A stretch of 64,000 nt of DNA, from contig NZ_JARFML010000016.1 in the NCBI RefSeq assembly GCF_029167105.1, forward strand, positions 1-64,000, written 5' to 3'. Below are positions 56,074 through 64,000 of this stretch, one piece after another. A program made the translations under genes and the position numbers. How positions within the stretch are numbered: position 1 is the stretch's first letter; each line of letters opens with the position of its first letter. Under the pieces are notes generated by a model. It did no database searches. It was not told the DNA's origin and saw nothing but the letters and a program-made list of their open reading frames with translations. This stretch comes from Bradyrhizobium yuanmingense. Lineage in GTDB: Bacteria; Pseudomonadota; Alphaproteobacteria; Rhizobiales; Xanthobacteraceae.

Positions 56074-56875
56074 TGTCGTCGGCCGCAGCGGGCGCGAAGC
56101 GATTGCCGAATATCTGCCCGGCATGGTCAAGGACTGGTCGCTCGATCTCGTCGTGGTCAACGGCGAGAATTCGGCCGGCGGCTTCGGCATCACGGAAGCG
56201 ATCTACCAGGAGTTTCTCGAGGCCGGCGCCGATGCGGTGACGCTCGGCAATCACTCCTGGGACCAGCGCGAGGCCCTCGTCTTCATCGAGCGCGCCGACC
56301 GCCTGGTGCGCCCCGCAAACTATCCGCGCGGCACGCCCGGCCGCGGCGCCGCCTTGGTGGAGGCCAAGAACGGCAAGCACGCCCTCGTCGTCAACGCGCT
56401 GGGCCGCGTCTTCATGACCCCGTTCGACGATCCCTTCGCCGCGCTCGAGCGCGAGCTAGGGGCCTGTCCGCTCGGCGTTGCCGCCGACGCCATCGTCGTC
56501 GACTTCCATTGCGAGGCTTCAAGCGAGAAGCAGGGCATCGGCTTCTTCTGCGACGGCCGCGCCAGCCTCGTCGTCGGCACGCACACCCATGTGCCGACCG
56601 CCGACCACCAGATCCTCTCGGGCGGCACCGCCTATATGACCGATGCCGGCATGACCGGCGATTACGATTCCATCATCGGCATGCAGAAGGAAGAGCCGCT
56701 GCGGAGGTTCACGTCGGGGATTCCGTCCGGCAGGTTCGAGCCGGCGGCGGGTGCGGCAACGCTCAGCGGCGTCGCTGTGGAGACGGATGACAAGACCGGG
56801 CTCGCGCTGAAGATTGCGCCGGTGCGCATGGGCGGGAGGCTGGAGCCGGCGACGCCGAAGTTCTGGTTGAGCTGA
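56051..56875 (+). CDS. YmdB/TIGR00282 metallophosphoesterase
   Basis: 274 residues from a TTG within the end of the cyclo-ligase gene. The di-metal site is shown by GDVVGRSGR, NGENSAGGFG, GNHSWDQRE, HCEASSEKQ and GTHTHVPTAD, all matching YmdB. The family hydrolyses 2',3'-cyclic nucleotides and influences biofilm or stress in Bacillus. Soluble, alone at the end of this operon. Confidence 0.93.
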   Translation: MRILFVGDVVGRSGREAIAEYLPGMVKDWSLDLVVVNGENSAGGFGITEAIYQEFLEAGADAVTLGNHSWDQREALVFIERADRLVRPANYPRGTPGRGAALVEAKNGKHALVVNALGRVFMTPFDDPFAALERELGACPLGVAADAIVVDFHCEASSEKQGIGFFCDGRASLVVGTHTHVPTADHQILSGGTAYMTDAGMTGDYDSIIGMQKEEPLRRFTSGIPSGRFEPAAGAATLSGVAVETDDKTGLALKIAPVRMGGRLEPATPKFWLS

Positions 56876-57018
56876 AGCGCGAAGTCAAATCACCCGGTGT
56901 CGTCCCCGGACGATTATATCAACTTTGCCCTCAGCAGCGGACATCGGCGGGCAACCAAGGGACGTCCGCCCAAAAGCGGTCCTTCGGTGCTCTGACCACA
57001 TGGCGGGGTGAAAGCAGG

Positions 57019-58359
57019 CTAGGTAATCACCGCACGGAACAGACGCCATTCGTCAGGCACGCCTTTGAGAGTGTGACGGCCGCGCTCTTCAAACGTCAAT
57101 CCGGAGCCTGCTACGAGGTCGCGAACCGTCTGTGAGACCAGAACTTCACCCGGCGCAGCTAGCGCCGCCACGCGCGCGCCAATATGCACGGCAATGCCAA
57201 CGATATCGTGCGCGACGAATTCGCACTCACCGGTATGCAAACCGCAACGGACCTTCAGATCGAGCGAGCGCACCGCATCGCGGATTGCGCTGGCGCAACG
57301 TACGGCGCGCGCAGGTCCGTCGAACGTAGCAAGGAAACCGTCGCCGGCGGTGTTGATTTCGCGCCCGCGATACTGGCCGAGCACGCCCCGCGCTTTGGCA
57401 TAGAATGCGTCGAGCAGTACGTGCCAGGCGCCGTCGCCGAGCATGGCGGCGCGTTCCGTCGATCCCGCAATGTCGACAAACAGCACAGTCGCAAGCACTC
57501 TATCCGGCTCGGCTGCCTGCCGATGCCCAGTGACGAATTCTTCGACCTCATCAAGGATTGCGTCCTGATTGCCGACCCAGACCACATGGTCCTGACCACT
57601 GAGCTCAATCAGTTTGGCGGAAGGAATCATCTGTGCCATGTAGCGCGCATGCTTCACGTCGATGACGCGCTCATCGGTGCGATGCAAAATTAAGGTCGGT
57701 ACACGCGTGACGGGGAGGATATTTCTGACATCAATTTCCCGGTTCATGCGCATGATCGCGGATGCCGCGCCTGGGCTTGCTGAGGCCCTGAAGTAGGCAG
57801 CAAGTTGCTCAAGTGCCTGCGTATTGCCGGCAAGGCTGGGCCCCCACATCAGCAAACTCATTGCATCTGTCGTGCCCCAGTGGTGCTCAATGTCATCGAG
57901 GAAAGTGCTCCACTGCGCATCAGTCCATCCGAATGTGTAGTCAGGAGCCCACGCGCGTCGCGCATAAGTGCCACAAAGAACCAGAGCGGACGTGCGTTCG
58001 GGATACGTCGCGGCATAGAGCAGCGACATCGGACCGCCCTCGGATACGCCAAACAAGGTGGCCCGCTGGGAACCGACTTTGTCCAGCACCGCCTGCACAT
58101 CGTGCATCCGCTGTTCAAGTGTGAAGACCTGGGAACCGCGATCAGACATTCCGGTGCCGCGCTTGTCGAAAATGATGACTCGCGCAAACGTTGCAAGCCT
58201 GCGGAAAAAATAGGCGCGGCCCGGCGATTGCCAAAGCGCTTCAACATTGGAGACAAAACCGGGGACGAACAGCAGGTCGCGTGGGCCGTCGCCAATCACC
58301 TGATAGGCAATATGGACGTCATCGCTTTTGACGTAGTGAGTGGTCGGGATGTCAGCCAT
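57019..58359 (-). CDS. Alpha/beta hydrolase fused to a class III nucleotide cyclase domain
   Basis: 446 residues. The N-terminal 270 form an alpha/beta hydrolase with nucleophile elbow GVSEGG near 99, Asp in HRTDERV and His in GQDHVVW, so the triad looks complete. The C-terminal cyclase domain (about 285-446) has both metal Asp (FVDIAGS, AGDGF) and the Arg of VHIGAR. Two positions differ: the adenine-selecting Lys (KTxGD) reads NTAGD and the transition-state Asn (VNxxAR) reads VHIGAR. It may still make cAMP or use another nucleotide. Divergent from the two-component pair. Confidence 0.88.
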   Translation of the reverse strand: MADIPTTHYVKSDDVHIAYQVIGDGPRDLLFVPGFVSNVEALWQSPGRAYFFRRLATFARVIIFDKRGTGMSDRGSQVFTLEQRMHDVQAVLDKVGSQRATLFGVSEGGPMSLLYAATYPERTSALVLCGTYARRAWAPDYTFGWTDAQWSTFLDDIEHHWGTTDAMSLLMWGPSLAGNTQALEQLAAYFRASASPGAASAIMRMNREIDVRNILPVTRVPTLILHRTDERVIDVKHARYMAQMIPSAKLIELSGQDHVVWVGNQDAILDEVEEFVTGHRQAAEPDRVLATVLFVDIAGSTERAAMLGDGAWHVLLDAFYAKARGVLGQYRGREINTAGDGFLATFDGPARAVRCASAIRDAVRSLDLKVRCGLHTGECEFVAHDIVGIAVHIGARVAALAAPGEVLVSQTVRDLVAGSGLTFEERGRHTLKGVPDEWRLFRAVIT

Positions 58360-58772
58360 GTTGGCCTACTGCGCGACAAACCACGCTGCGAGTGTCGTAT
58401 CACATTCCGCGTCAGGCTAGTGGGACTTTGACGGGCTTGACTGCCGCCTACCCGTAGGTACCGGCCAAACTGGGGAAACCAGAGTGATGCCACGGCCGCG
58501 AAGGCCGCTTAGGGTCAAAGGCTGCCCTCGTGGCCAGCATAACTTCTTCCGCTTACCCGTCCGAAGCGGACGCGCTTGCGCTCTGGGCTAACGTCAGCCA
58601 CGGGCCAAAAAGTGGTCAATTCTAAAGTATTTGGTCGTTATCAACGTTGTCATGCGGCCTCTCGATTCCTCACGCCCTTACTAAGTGCACTGGCAGCCAT
58701 CCCGCGTTTGCGGTATGCTCAAAATGCGAATTAGTCGCTATCCTCGCAAGCTGCGGTTGTTGGGAGGGTATC
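58360..58772. other. Divergent intergenic region, cyclase fusion / response regulator
   Basis: 413 bases with no convincing gene. A minor hairpin CCGCTT/AAGCGG is at 58549-58569. The open frame continuing upstream of the regulator here (to 58647) has no homology. The AT-rich piece TTCTAAAGTATTTGGTCG, at 58619-58636, is the likeliest promoter zone for the regulator. Confidence 0.4.
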
Positions 58773-59414
58773 GTGACGACGGTAATGGTGGTCGAGGACG
58801 ATCCAGCGTTTCTCACGCGGTTTTGCAGGATTGTGGCCTCTCACGCCGACCTTGAACTGTTCGCCGCAGTGAGCGACCTCGCTTCCGCGCGGCAGGCAAT
58901 GAGCAGAGCGACGCCGGACGTATTGCTGACGGACCTCGGTCTCCCTGACGGCAGCGGCATCGACCTGATCCGTGAGACAGCGCGCCGCCACCCCGACACG
59001 GACATTATGGTCATCACCGTCTTCGGCGACGAAGACCATGTGCTCGCCAGCATCGAGGCCGGGGCGACAGGCTACATTCTCAAAGACAGCTTGCCGCAGG
59101 AGTTCGTCGAGTTGATCAAACAACTGCGCGCCGGCGGATCTCCGATCAGCCCGGTGATCGCCCGGCAGCTGCTCAAGCGTCTCAAGCCTCACGGCATTGC
59201 GGCGACCGGCCCGACTGAGGAAACTCCGCTTTCGGCGCGGGAATCGGAGATTCTCAGTTTCATCGCCAAGGGGTTCAGCTTCGCCGAGATCGCCCGGTTG
59301 CTCGGCGTCTCACAACACACAGTTATTTCCCATGTGAAGAAAATTTATCAGAAGCTCGCGGTGCATTCCCGTGGGGAGGCGGTCTATGAGGCCGGCAGGA
59401 TGGGGCTTATCTAG
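58773..59414 (+). CDS. NarL/FixJ-type response regulator
   Basis: 213 residues from GTG 58773, chosen for the GGAGGG ribosome site at 58762-58767 and because the receiver domain begins there (TTVMVVEDDP). Phosphoacceptor Asp in DVLLTDLGLPDG, Thr in VITVFGDE, Lys in GYILKDSLP. A LuxR-type helix-turn-helix occupies the last 65 residues (LSARESEILSFIAKGFSFAEIARLLGVS region). Controlled by the kinase whose gene overlaps its end by 29 bases. Confidence 0.93.
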   Translation: MTTVMVVEDDPAFLTRFCRIVASHADLELFAAVSDLASARQAMSRATPDVLLTDLGLPDGSGIDLIRETARRHPDTDIMVITVFGDEDHVLASIEAGATGYILKDSLPQEFVELIKQLRAGGSPISPVIARQLLKRLKPHGIAATGPTEETPLSARESEILSFIAKGFSFAEIARLLGVSQHTVISHVKKIYQKLAVHSRGEAVYEAGRMGLI

Positions 59415-61320
59415 GCTCGTCGGGGGAGCGATTGGGCGGTCGTCACCGAACCTGCGTTGGTTGTTGGGAGCCGCTGTCCTTGCAGTCGCAATTGCCCTTA
59501 TGCCGCTATCAATGCCATCCTTCGGCGCCGCTCGCGAAACGCTGGTGCAACTCGATCGCGCCGGTTTCATCTTGAGCGATTCCCCTGAGCCACCGGCGGA
59601 TTCGGCAGCCTGGCGGCCTCAAATTTTGCCGGACAACTGGCGTGTTTCGCATCCCGGAGACTGGGGCTACGGATGGTACCGGCTGCAGATCGTCCTGCCT
59701 GCCGCGCCTGACGAGTTCTTCGCCGCCTACTTGCCGTTGCTTGAGACATCTGGAACCTTGTACGTGAACTGGACTCTCGTTGGCCAAGCGGGGGCCGTCG
59801 AACGCATCTCGCGCACCGCACGCCAATCCGAACCATTTGTACCGAATGCTCCGCCGGCCTTTGTCGGATTTCCGCCCCGGCTATTTTCCATTCGTCCCGA
59901 CCTGCTGCGCGCGGGCACCAACACCCTCCATCTGCGGTTATGGGTCAAAAGCGGCACGCGGGGTGCATTATCAGGCATGACGATTGGGCCGGAACGGCGA
60001 GTGCGTGCTGCCTACGAGCAGCGCGTCTTAGTTGCCGTGACCGGCCCGCGGGTGATCGTTGTCCTTACAGCCGGTTTCGGGCTTTTCTTATTGTTGCTAT
60101 GGCTGCGCCGCCGTCACGAGACCGTGTACGGCTACGCCGGATTGGCAGCGCTCGCGTTCGCCTTGTACGTCGCTGGCAGATACGTCGTCAGCGAACCGGT
60201 GTTTCCCTTTCCGCACTGGGACCTGGCGGTCCGCAGTGCGTTGGTAGCCTACATCGTGCTCATGTGCCTTTTCGCGCTGCGCTATGGCGGATGGCGCCGA
60301 CCACGCCTGGAGCGTTGGTTGTGGGCTTATCTGATCGTCTCGCCGTTGCTCGACTACGCCGCCCTCGCAGGCATCGGAGGATGGGTCATCCAGAAATGGT
60401 GGCTCATGAGCTTTGTCGTCACCGTCATCTATGTCGCCATCTTCTGGACCATCGGCTTGCAACGAAAGACCGTGGAGACGCTATGCCTGGCAATCGCTGG
60501 ATCCTTCAAGCTCGTCATCTCCGCCAACGAATACCTTTTGGCCTATCCGATCGACCTGCCACACTATCAACCCTATGCCTATCTGCCGATGTTCATCGTG
60601 ATTGGCTGGATGCTCATCGACCGCTTCGCAAGGTCACTCACTGAATTCGAAAAGCTCAGCGCAGAATTGGAGAAGCGCGTCACAGAGAAGCACGCCGAGC
60701 TGGCTCGTACCTACGAGCGTATGCACATCATGGAACGCCATCAGGCTGTCGTGGAAGAGCGCAGCCGGATCATGCGTGATATGCACGACGGAATCGGCGC
60801 GCAGTTGATCTCGACCTTGAGCCTGGTGGAGCACGGCGATTATTCGGCAACGGAGGTCGCGGCCGCGTTGCGCGAATGTCTCGCTGATCTTCGACTCACC
60901 ATCGACTCGCTGGAGCCGACCGAAAACGATCTCCTCCCGGTGTTGGGAAACCTGCGCTATCGGCTCGACGAACGACTGCGCAAACAGGGCATTAATCTCG
61001 ACTGGCGAGTGAGCGAAGTGCCGGAGCTCTCCTGCCTGACTCCGCAGAACGTCTTGCACATCCTGCGCATCCTGCAGGAGGCGTTCACCAATATCGTGAA
61101 GCACGCCCACGCGACCAGCATACAGGTGGAGATCGGATTGGACACGACTGGCGAACACGTCTACATCCAGGTGCGCGACAACGGCACAGGTTTCTGCGGC
61201 GAACGCAGCGGTCGAGGTATCGCCAGCATGAGACATCGCGCGAAAATCATCGGCGGCCGCCTCGATATCCAGCCGTCCGCCGCGGGCACGACGCTCAATC
61301 TGCTGCTGCCAGCTTCCTGA
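59386..61320 (+). CDS. Membrane sensor histidine kinase (NarX-like, HisKA_3)
   Basis: 644 residues from ATG 59386, with GGGGAGG six bases upstream inside the regulator gene. An N-terminal membrane helix, a periplasmic jelly-roll-like domain (about 45-205), then seven membrane segments (about 215-415), like 7TMR-DISM sensors. The HisKA_3 His lies in RIMRDMHDGIGAQ (about 468), and the ATPase shows QEAFTNIVKHA and DNGTGF. It probably phosphorylates the overlapping regulator in response to an unknown external signal. Confidence 0.92.
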   Translation: MRPAGWGLSRLVGGAIGRSSPNLRWLLGAAVLAVAIALMPLSMPSFGAARETLVQLDRAGFILSDSPEPPADSAAWRPQILPDNWRVSHPGDWGYGWYRLQIVLPAAPDEFFAAYLPLLETSGTLYVNWTLVGQAGAVERISRTARQSEPFVPNAPPAFVGFPPRLFSIRPDLLRAGTNTLHLRLWVKSGTRGALSGMTIGPERRVRAAYEQRVLVAVTGPRVIVVLTAGFGLFLLLLWLRRRHETVYGYAGLAALAFALYVAGRYVVSEPVFPFPHWDLAVRSALVAYIVLMCLFALRYGGWRRPRLERWLWAYLIVSPLLDYAALAGIGGWVIQKWWLMSFVVTVIYVAIFWTIGLQRKTVETLCLAIAGSFKLVISANEYLLAYPIDLPHYQPYAYLPMFIVIGWMLIDRFARSLTEFEKLSAELEKRVTEKHAELARTYERMHIMERHQAVVEERSRIMRDMHDGIGAQLISTLSLVEHGDYSATEVAAALRECLADLRLTIDSLEPTENDLLPVLGNLRYRLDERLRKQGINLDWRVSEVPELSCLTPQNVLHILRILQEAFTNIVKHAHATSIQVEIGLDTTGEHVYIQVRDNGTGFCGERSGRGIASMRHRAKIIGGRLDIQPSAAGTTLNLLLPAS

Positions 61321-61475
61321 ATCGCCGTAATAGCACGCGGAGCCGTGTACCGTATGGAAGCCATCCCATCTACGCGGCATGGATTTCCATCTTTGCGGGA
61401 TTCCGGTCTTTCAGCGCTCCGCTACATTGGCTTTGTCAAAGGCCAACAGGCTTCATTCTTCCGGGAGGTTCGGTC

Positions 61476-61955
61476 ATGAAAGCGACATTTATGTTCCACG
61501 CCGCTGTGCTCGTCGCGACGACTTTGGTCCCGCTCTACGCAGCAGCTGCTGACTTTCCGAAGCGCGGCCAAGCCGAGTTCAATACCTATGCTACCGTGCG
61601 CACGCTCGAAAGCATCGACAGCGGCGCAGGAAATGGCGGTGTGTGGGACTACGGCGGCGTGATGCAGAACGTAAAGGGCGATGGACCGTTCAACAACACC
61701 GTCGTGCGGTGCCTGCAAAACTGGACGACGATCGCCGAGCAGTTCCGAATTTCCGGTAGCTGCGTGCTGACGGACCCGGATGGGGACAGCATATTTGATG
61801 TTTTCGAAGGCACCAATTTCAAGCTGGTCGCCGGCACAGGAAAATACAAAGGGATCAGCGGGGAGGGCAACGTTACGAGGACCCGGCTTCACGATCTGCC
61901 AGGCGGAGCGAGAGCGCTCGTCAACCACCACACGGTCACATGGGAGATCAAGTAG
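61476..61955 (+). CDS. Small exported protein of unknown function
   Basis: 159 residues with a clear signal peptide (hydrophobic core, cleavage after AAAA near 23) and GGAGG ribosome site at 61462-61466. The mature part is beta-rich, with YATVRTLESIDSG, then two cysteines (VRCLQNW, SGSCVLTDPDGDS), GTGKYKGISGEG and a hydrophobic end. The GxGxYxGxxG pattern occurs in lipocalin-like secreted proteins such as allene-oxide-cyclase-like domains. A target of the two-component pair upstream is possible by position only. Confidence 0.75.
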   Translation: MKATFMFHAAVLVATTLVPLYAAAADFPKRGQAEFNTYATVRTLESIDSGAGNGGVWDYGGVMQNVKGDGPFNNTVVRCLQNWTTIAEQFRISGSCVLTDPDGDSIFDVFEGTNFKLVAGTGKYKGISGEGNVTRTRLHDLPGGARALVNHHTVTWEIK

Positions 61956-62182
61956 GAGCTTCCGGTGTGGAGTGGCGCCGCAAGTGACCAGGCACAGATT
62001 GGGCGCGAGCGGGTACAGGCTTGATGGTTCAGCTCTCGGATTCAATTTGGGAGGATCGCTCCGCTGGGCGCGAATGTCCGTTATCTGGCGCAACTCAGAA
62101 TTGACTCGGACATGGCCGAATGTCGCAGATGGGCCAATAGACCGTCGTTAACTCGTCGTCGCTCCTCTCAGGGAGGCGTTGT

Positions 62183-62608
62183 TCATGCGCCAGGAGGCTT
62201 CTGGCCTCCATGGCTCACAAGAAACTCAGGAAATCCGAAATTCAGCAGCTCTGGATATGGTTGAAGATGTCCCTCATCTTTGAACCAATACAGTAGGAGA
62301 GCGAGCAGCCCGCAGATAGCTTCAAGTGTGTTCTGCTGATTGGCTCGCCAGAAGTTAGTGTCGCGCTCATGCTTGACCTTGTTGTGAGCGGTCCACCAGA
62401 TGGGCGGTATCGGGTTGGCCGGGTCCCATGACAGCCACGGTTGAACTTTCCGCCTGTACCTCGGAATGTCGATCCCAATCTGGTGTAGACCGGCGAACCG
62501 CGCCGTGAGAATGGCCTGATAGTGGATGATGTTGCTGGCGTTCTGACCAGCAGCCTCTCGGTTACAGAGCATCTTTGCAATTACGTCGACTTCGCTTCCG
62601 ATCAACAA
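62183..62608 (-). pseudogene. HEPN-like protein, N-terminally truncated
   Basis: 141 residues from TTG 62608, the only start in frame. The readable frame runs further upstream without a start, giving ESEFNGTAFSNEYAKLLLLI, which looks like protein. The body (SEVDVIAKMLCN, then IPRYRR, WWTAHNKVKHERDTNFWRAN) matches a widespread HEPN-like family of about 200 residues. The missing part is replaced at about 62641 by a broken ABC binding-protein gene. The HNKVKH motif suggests the HEPN fold but not an activity. Confidence 0.7.
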
Positions 62609-62640
62609 CAGGAGTTTTGCGTACTCGTTCGAGAATGCCG

Positions 62641-62973
62641 TACCGTTGAACTCGCTCTCCTGGCCGCGAGCGCCGAGTTCGAACCACCAACAGCTACAAG
62701 GACGCTTACGTTCTGCCGAACAAGATCGGTAGCCAAATCGGGCAACTTATCGAGATTTCCGTCTGCAAAATTGTATTTTGTCGAAACAGTCTTTCCGTCA
62801 CTGAATCCAAGCTCATTCAGTCCCTTCCTGAACGCTCCCATCAACATCGCAGAGTCGCTCGCGCCTCGGCTGCTGAGTACGCCGATTAGAGGCAGAACCG
62901 TTTGCTGAGCGCGCGCAGCCAACGGCCAAGCCGCCGCTCCGCCGACAACGCTGAAGAACTCTCGTCTTCGCAT
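62641..62973 (-). pseudogene. ABC-type substrate-binding protein (ABC_sub_bind), C-terminally truncated
   Basis: From ATG 62973: MRRREFFSVVGGAAAWPLAARAQ, cut here, is the Tat-type signal of the DUF534/ABC_sub_bind family, followed by IGVLSSRGASDSAML, FRKGLNELGFSDGKTV, and VLVAVGGSNSALAARRASST. About 110 of the usual 320 residues remain. Identity stops abruptly at 62641-62646, and the frame then runs 11 residues into the HEPN-like gene and ends. A deletion joined the two genes. Confidence 0.8.
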
Positions 62974-63170
62974 ACGTCGCCCCCTACCCGCGAAAAGGAA
63001 GCCTTGGTCGCCGCGGAGTTTAGCCATTCTTCGAAACACCTGTTAGGTCTGAAATGGGTCATTGCAGTCGTTCCCAGTCGGGGCAGGCCACGTCTGCTCG
63101 TCCCTTGGAAACGGGCAGTCCCGAATTATGAGTGTACGCCTTGGCCCGCAATTGCGAACGAGGGGCCAGA

Positions 63171-63287
63171 ACCCATAACCCCAAGGCGCAGTTGCTTCGC
63201 GAAGGTTGTCACTCCGCGTCTTCGCCAAACCAATGCTGCGGCGTATCCGTCTCGGATCCGCGTTTCGCTTGTCCGGGACGACGGCGG
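63171..63287. repeat. Palindromic intergenic repeat, family D
   Basis: Shares ACCCATAACCCC, CTCCGCGTCTTCGCCAAACCA and GGGACGAC with the copy at 15996. Arms are less perfect, so this copy is older or damaged. Lies between the pseudogenes and the DSD1 gene. Confidence 0.7.
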
Positions 63288-63313
63288 AGATCGGCGCGCG
63301 CAATCACGCAATC

Positions 63314-64000
63314 TCAGGTGATCGCGCCCCGCGCCGCGACTGGCCAAAGTGCCTCCACGCGGGCACCCGGCGTGTTGAAGCCGCGCACGCCGACATACCA
63401 GTCGTAGAGATTGACGGTCGGGTCGCAATGGCCGGGGATCAGCGTCACCTTGTCGCCGATCGCCGGTCGCGACGAAGCGCTGTCGAAATCGAGCAGGCCG
63501 TGCTCGTCGGAGGGGCGATGATAGCGCAGGTCGGGCCGGCCGAGCACGACCGGAAATCCGCTGTCGTTCGACAGCGCCTTGTGACCGGCATCGATAACGG
63601 CGCGTTCGCCGGCGCCGGTGCTCATCACGGTCGCGATCACGAACAGCGCATGCTCGAACGGATTGGCGTTGCGCGCCCCGTCGGCGAGGTTCTTGGCGTA
63701 GTCGGCGTCCATGAAAATATAGGAGCCCGCCTGCAATTCGTTCCAGATGCCGCTCGCGCCTTCGAGCTCGAACGTGCCGGTGCCCGCGCCGCCAATCGTC
63801 CGGCACTGAAAGCCCGCGTCCTTGAGGACGCGCAGTGTCTCCGCGGTCGCGTTCGCGGCACCGGCGATGGCAGCGCGCCGCTCCTCCGGCGTGCGCAAAT
63901 GCTGGGCGGAGCCGTGATAGGCCTGCAAGCCGCCGAACGACAGGAAGCGCGACCCCGCCACCTGCCGCGCCAGAATGGCCGCCGCCGGCCCCGGCCTGAC
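63314..64000 (-). CDS. DSD1-family PLP enzyme (D-threonine aldolase / D-serine dehydratase-like), partial
   Basis: The frame is open to the window edge (229 codons); the N-terminal part with the PLP lysine is outside. Visible parts include SFGGLQAYHGS, TIGGAGTGTFELEG (phosphate-binding loop), and the C-terminal VTLIPGHCDPTVNLYD whose His-Cys pair binds the metal in D-serine dehydratases and D-threonine aldolases. Cytosolic amino-acid metabolism is likely; the exact substrate cannot be told from this half. Confidence 0.88.
   Translation of the reverse strand, partial: VRPGPAAAILARQVAGSRFLSFGGLQAYHGSAQHLRTPEERRAAIAGAANATAETLRVLKDAGFQCRTIGGAGTGTFELEGASGIWNELQAGSYIFMDADYAKNLADGARNANPFEHALFVIATVMSTGAGERAVIDAGHKALSNDSGFPVVLGRPDLRYHRPSDEHGLLDFDSASSRPAIGDKVTLIPGHCDPTVNLYDWYVGVRGFNTPGARVEALWPVAARGAIT

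Noticed and set aside
62183-62608. Toxin of a HEPN/MNT pair
   Set aside because: No nucleotidyltransferase partner, N-terminus missing, and the HEPN RNase motif is not clear.

Overview
The window reads as a chromosomal segment of a GC-rich alphaproteobacterium of the order Rhizobiales, most likely Bradyrhizobium or a close relative. I infer this from the overall protein character, the fused CysN-CysC enzyme, the DUF2849/DUF934 partners of CysI, the RcdA, ZapA and DUF1192 genes, the tkt-gap-pgk-fba cluster, and the many palindromic intergenic repeats. Almost everything is ordinary core genome. Accessory or decayed material is confined to the left edge (start of an IS630-type transposase) and the right end (62-63 kb, a junction of two broken genes).

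Layout. 0.2-11.8 kb: sulfate assimilation. cysD-cysNC run left; cysG-DUF2849-cysI-DUF934-cysH run right from a shared divergent promoter region; the sulfate importer (binding protein, CysT, CysW, CysA) follows. Together they take up sulfate, activate it to APS/PAPS, reduce it to sulfite and then sulfide, and make the siroheme that CysI needs. 11.8-25.5 kb: envelope and metabolic genes (CAP-domain lipoprotein, patatin plus 3-hydroxybutyrate dehydrogenase, polysaccharide flippase, DsbD-N-like protein, YqgE, a TauD-type dioxygenase with two SDRs, a CsbD-like protein, a DUF459 SGNH protein, a lytic transglycosylase, GalU). 25.6-30.5 kb: a c-di-GMP synthase and a GGDEF-EAL protein around a small DUF7662-like gene. 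30.6-35.5 kb: quinone oxidoreductase, DUF1192, a candidate small RNA, RcdA, ribosomal protein L31, an ABC exporter. 35.5-44.2 kb: GNAT, a non-flagellar MotB/MotA-like stator pair, a CFA-synthase-like methyltransferase, an RND adaptor and pump.

44.4-53.9 kb: a leftward central-carbon cluster: transketolase, GAPDH, PGK, class II aldolase, class I aldolase, a divergent ThiE-like protein, a Sel1-repeat protein and an inositol monophosphatase. 54.2-56.9 kb: DUF4164, ZapA, a 6S RNA gene recognised from its position and long closing stem, 5-formyltetrahydrofolate cyclo-ligase and a YmdB-type phosphoesterase. 57.0-62.0 kb: an alpha/beta-hydrolase-nucleotide cyclase fusion with changed active-site residues, a NarL-type regulator overlapping its membrane kinase, and a small secreted protein. 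62.2-64.0 kb: two truncated genes joined head to tail, then a DSD1-type PLP enzyme running off the edge.

I did not find a phage, CRISPR array, tRNA gene or clear new defence system. The most worthwhile leads are a candidate small RNA with an anti-Shine-Dalgarno loop upstream of rcdA, the 6S RNA, the stator-like pair, the ThiE-like protein lacking its pyrophosphate loop, the cyclase fusion, the operator-like dyad between cysD and cysG, and the repeat families.
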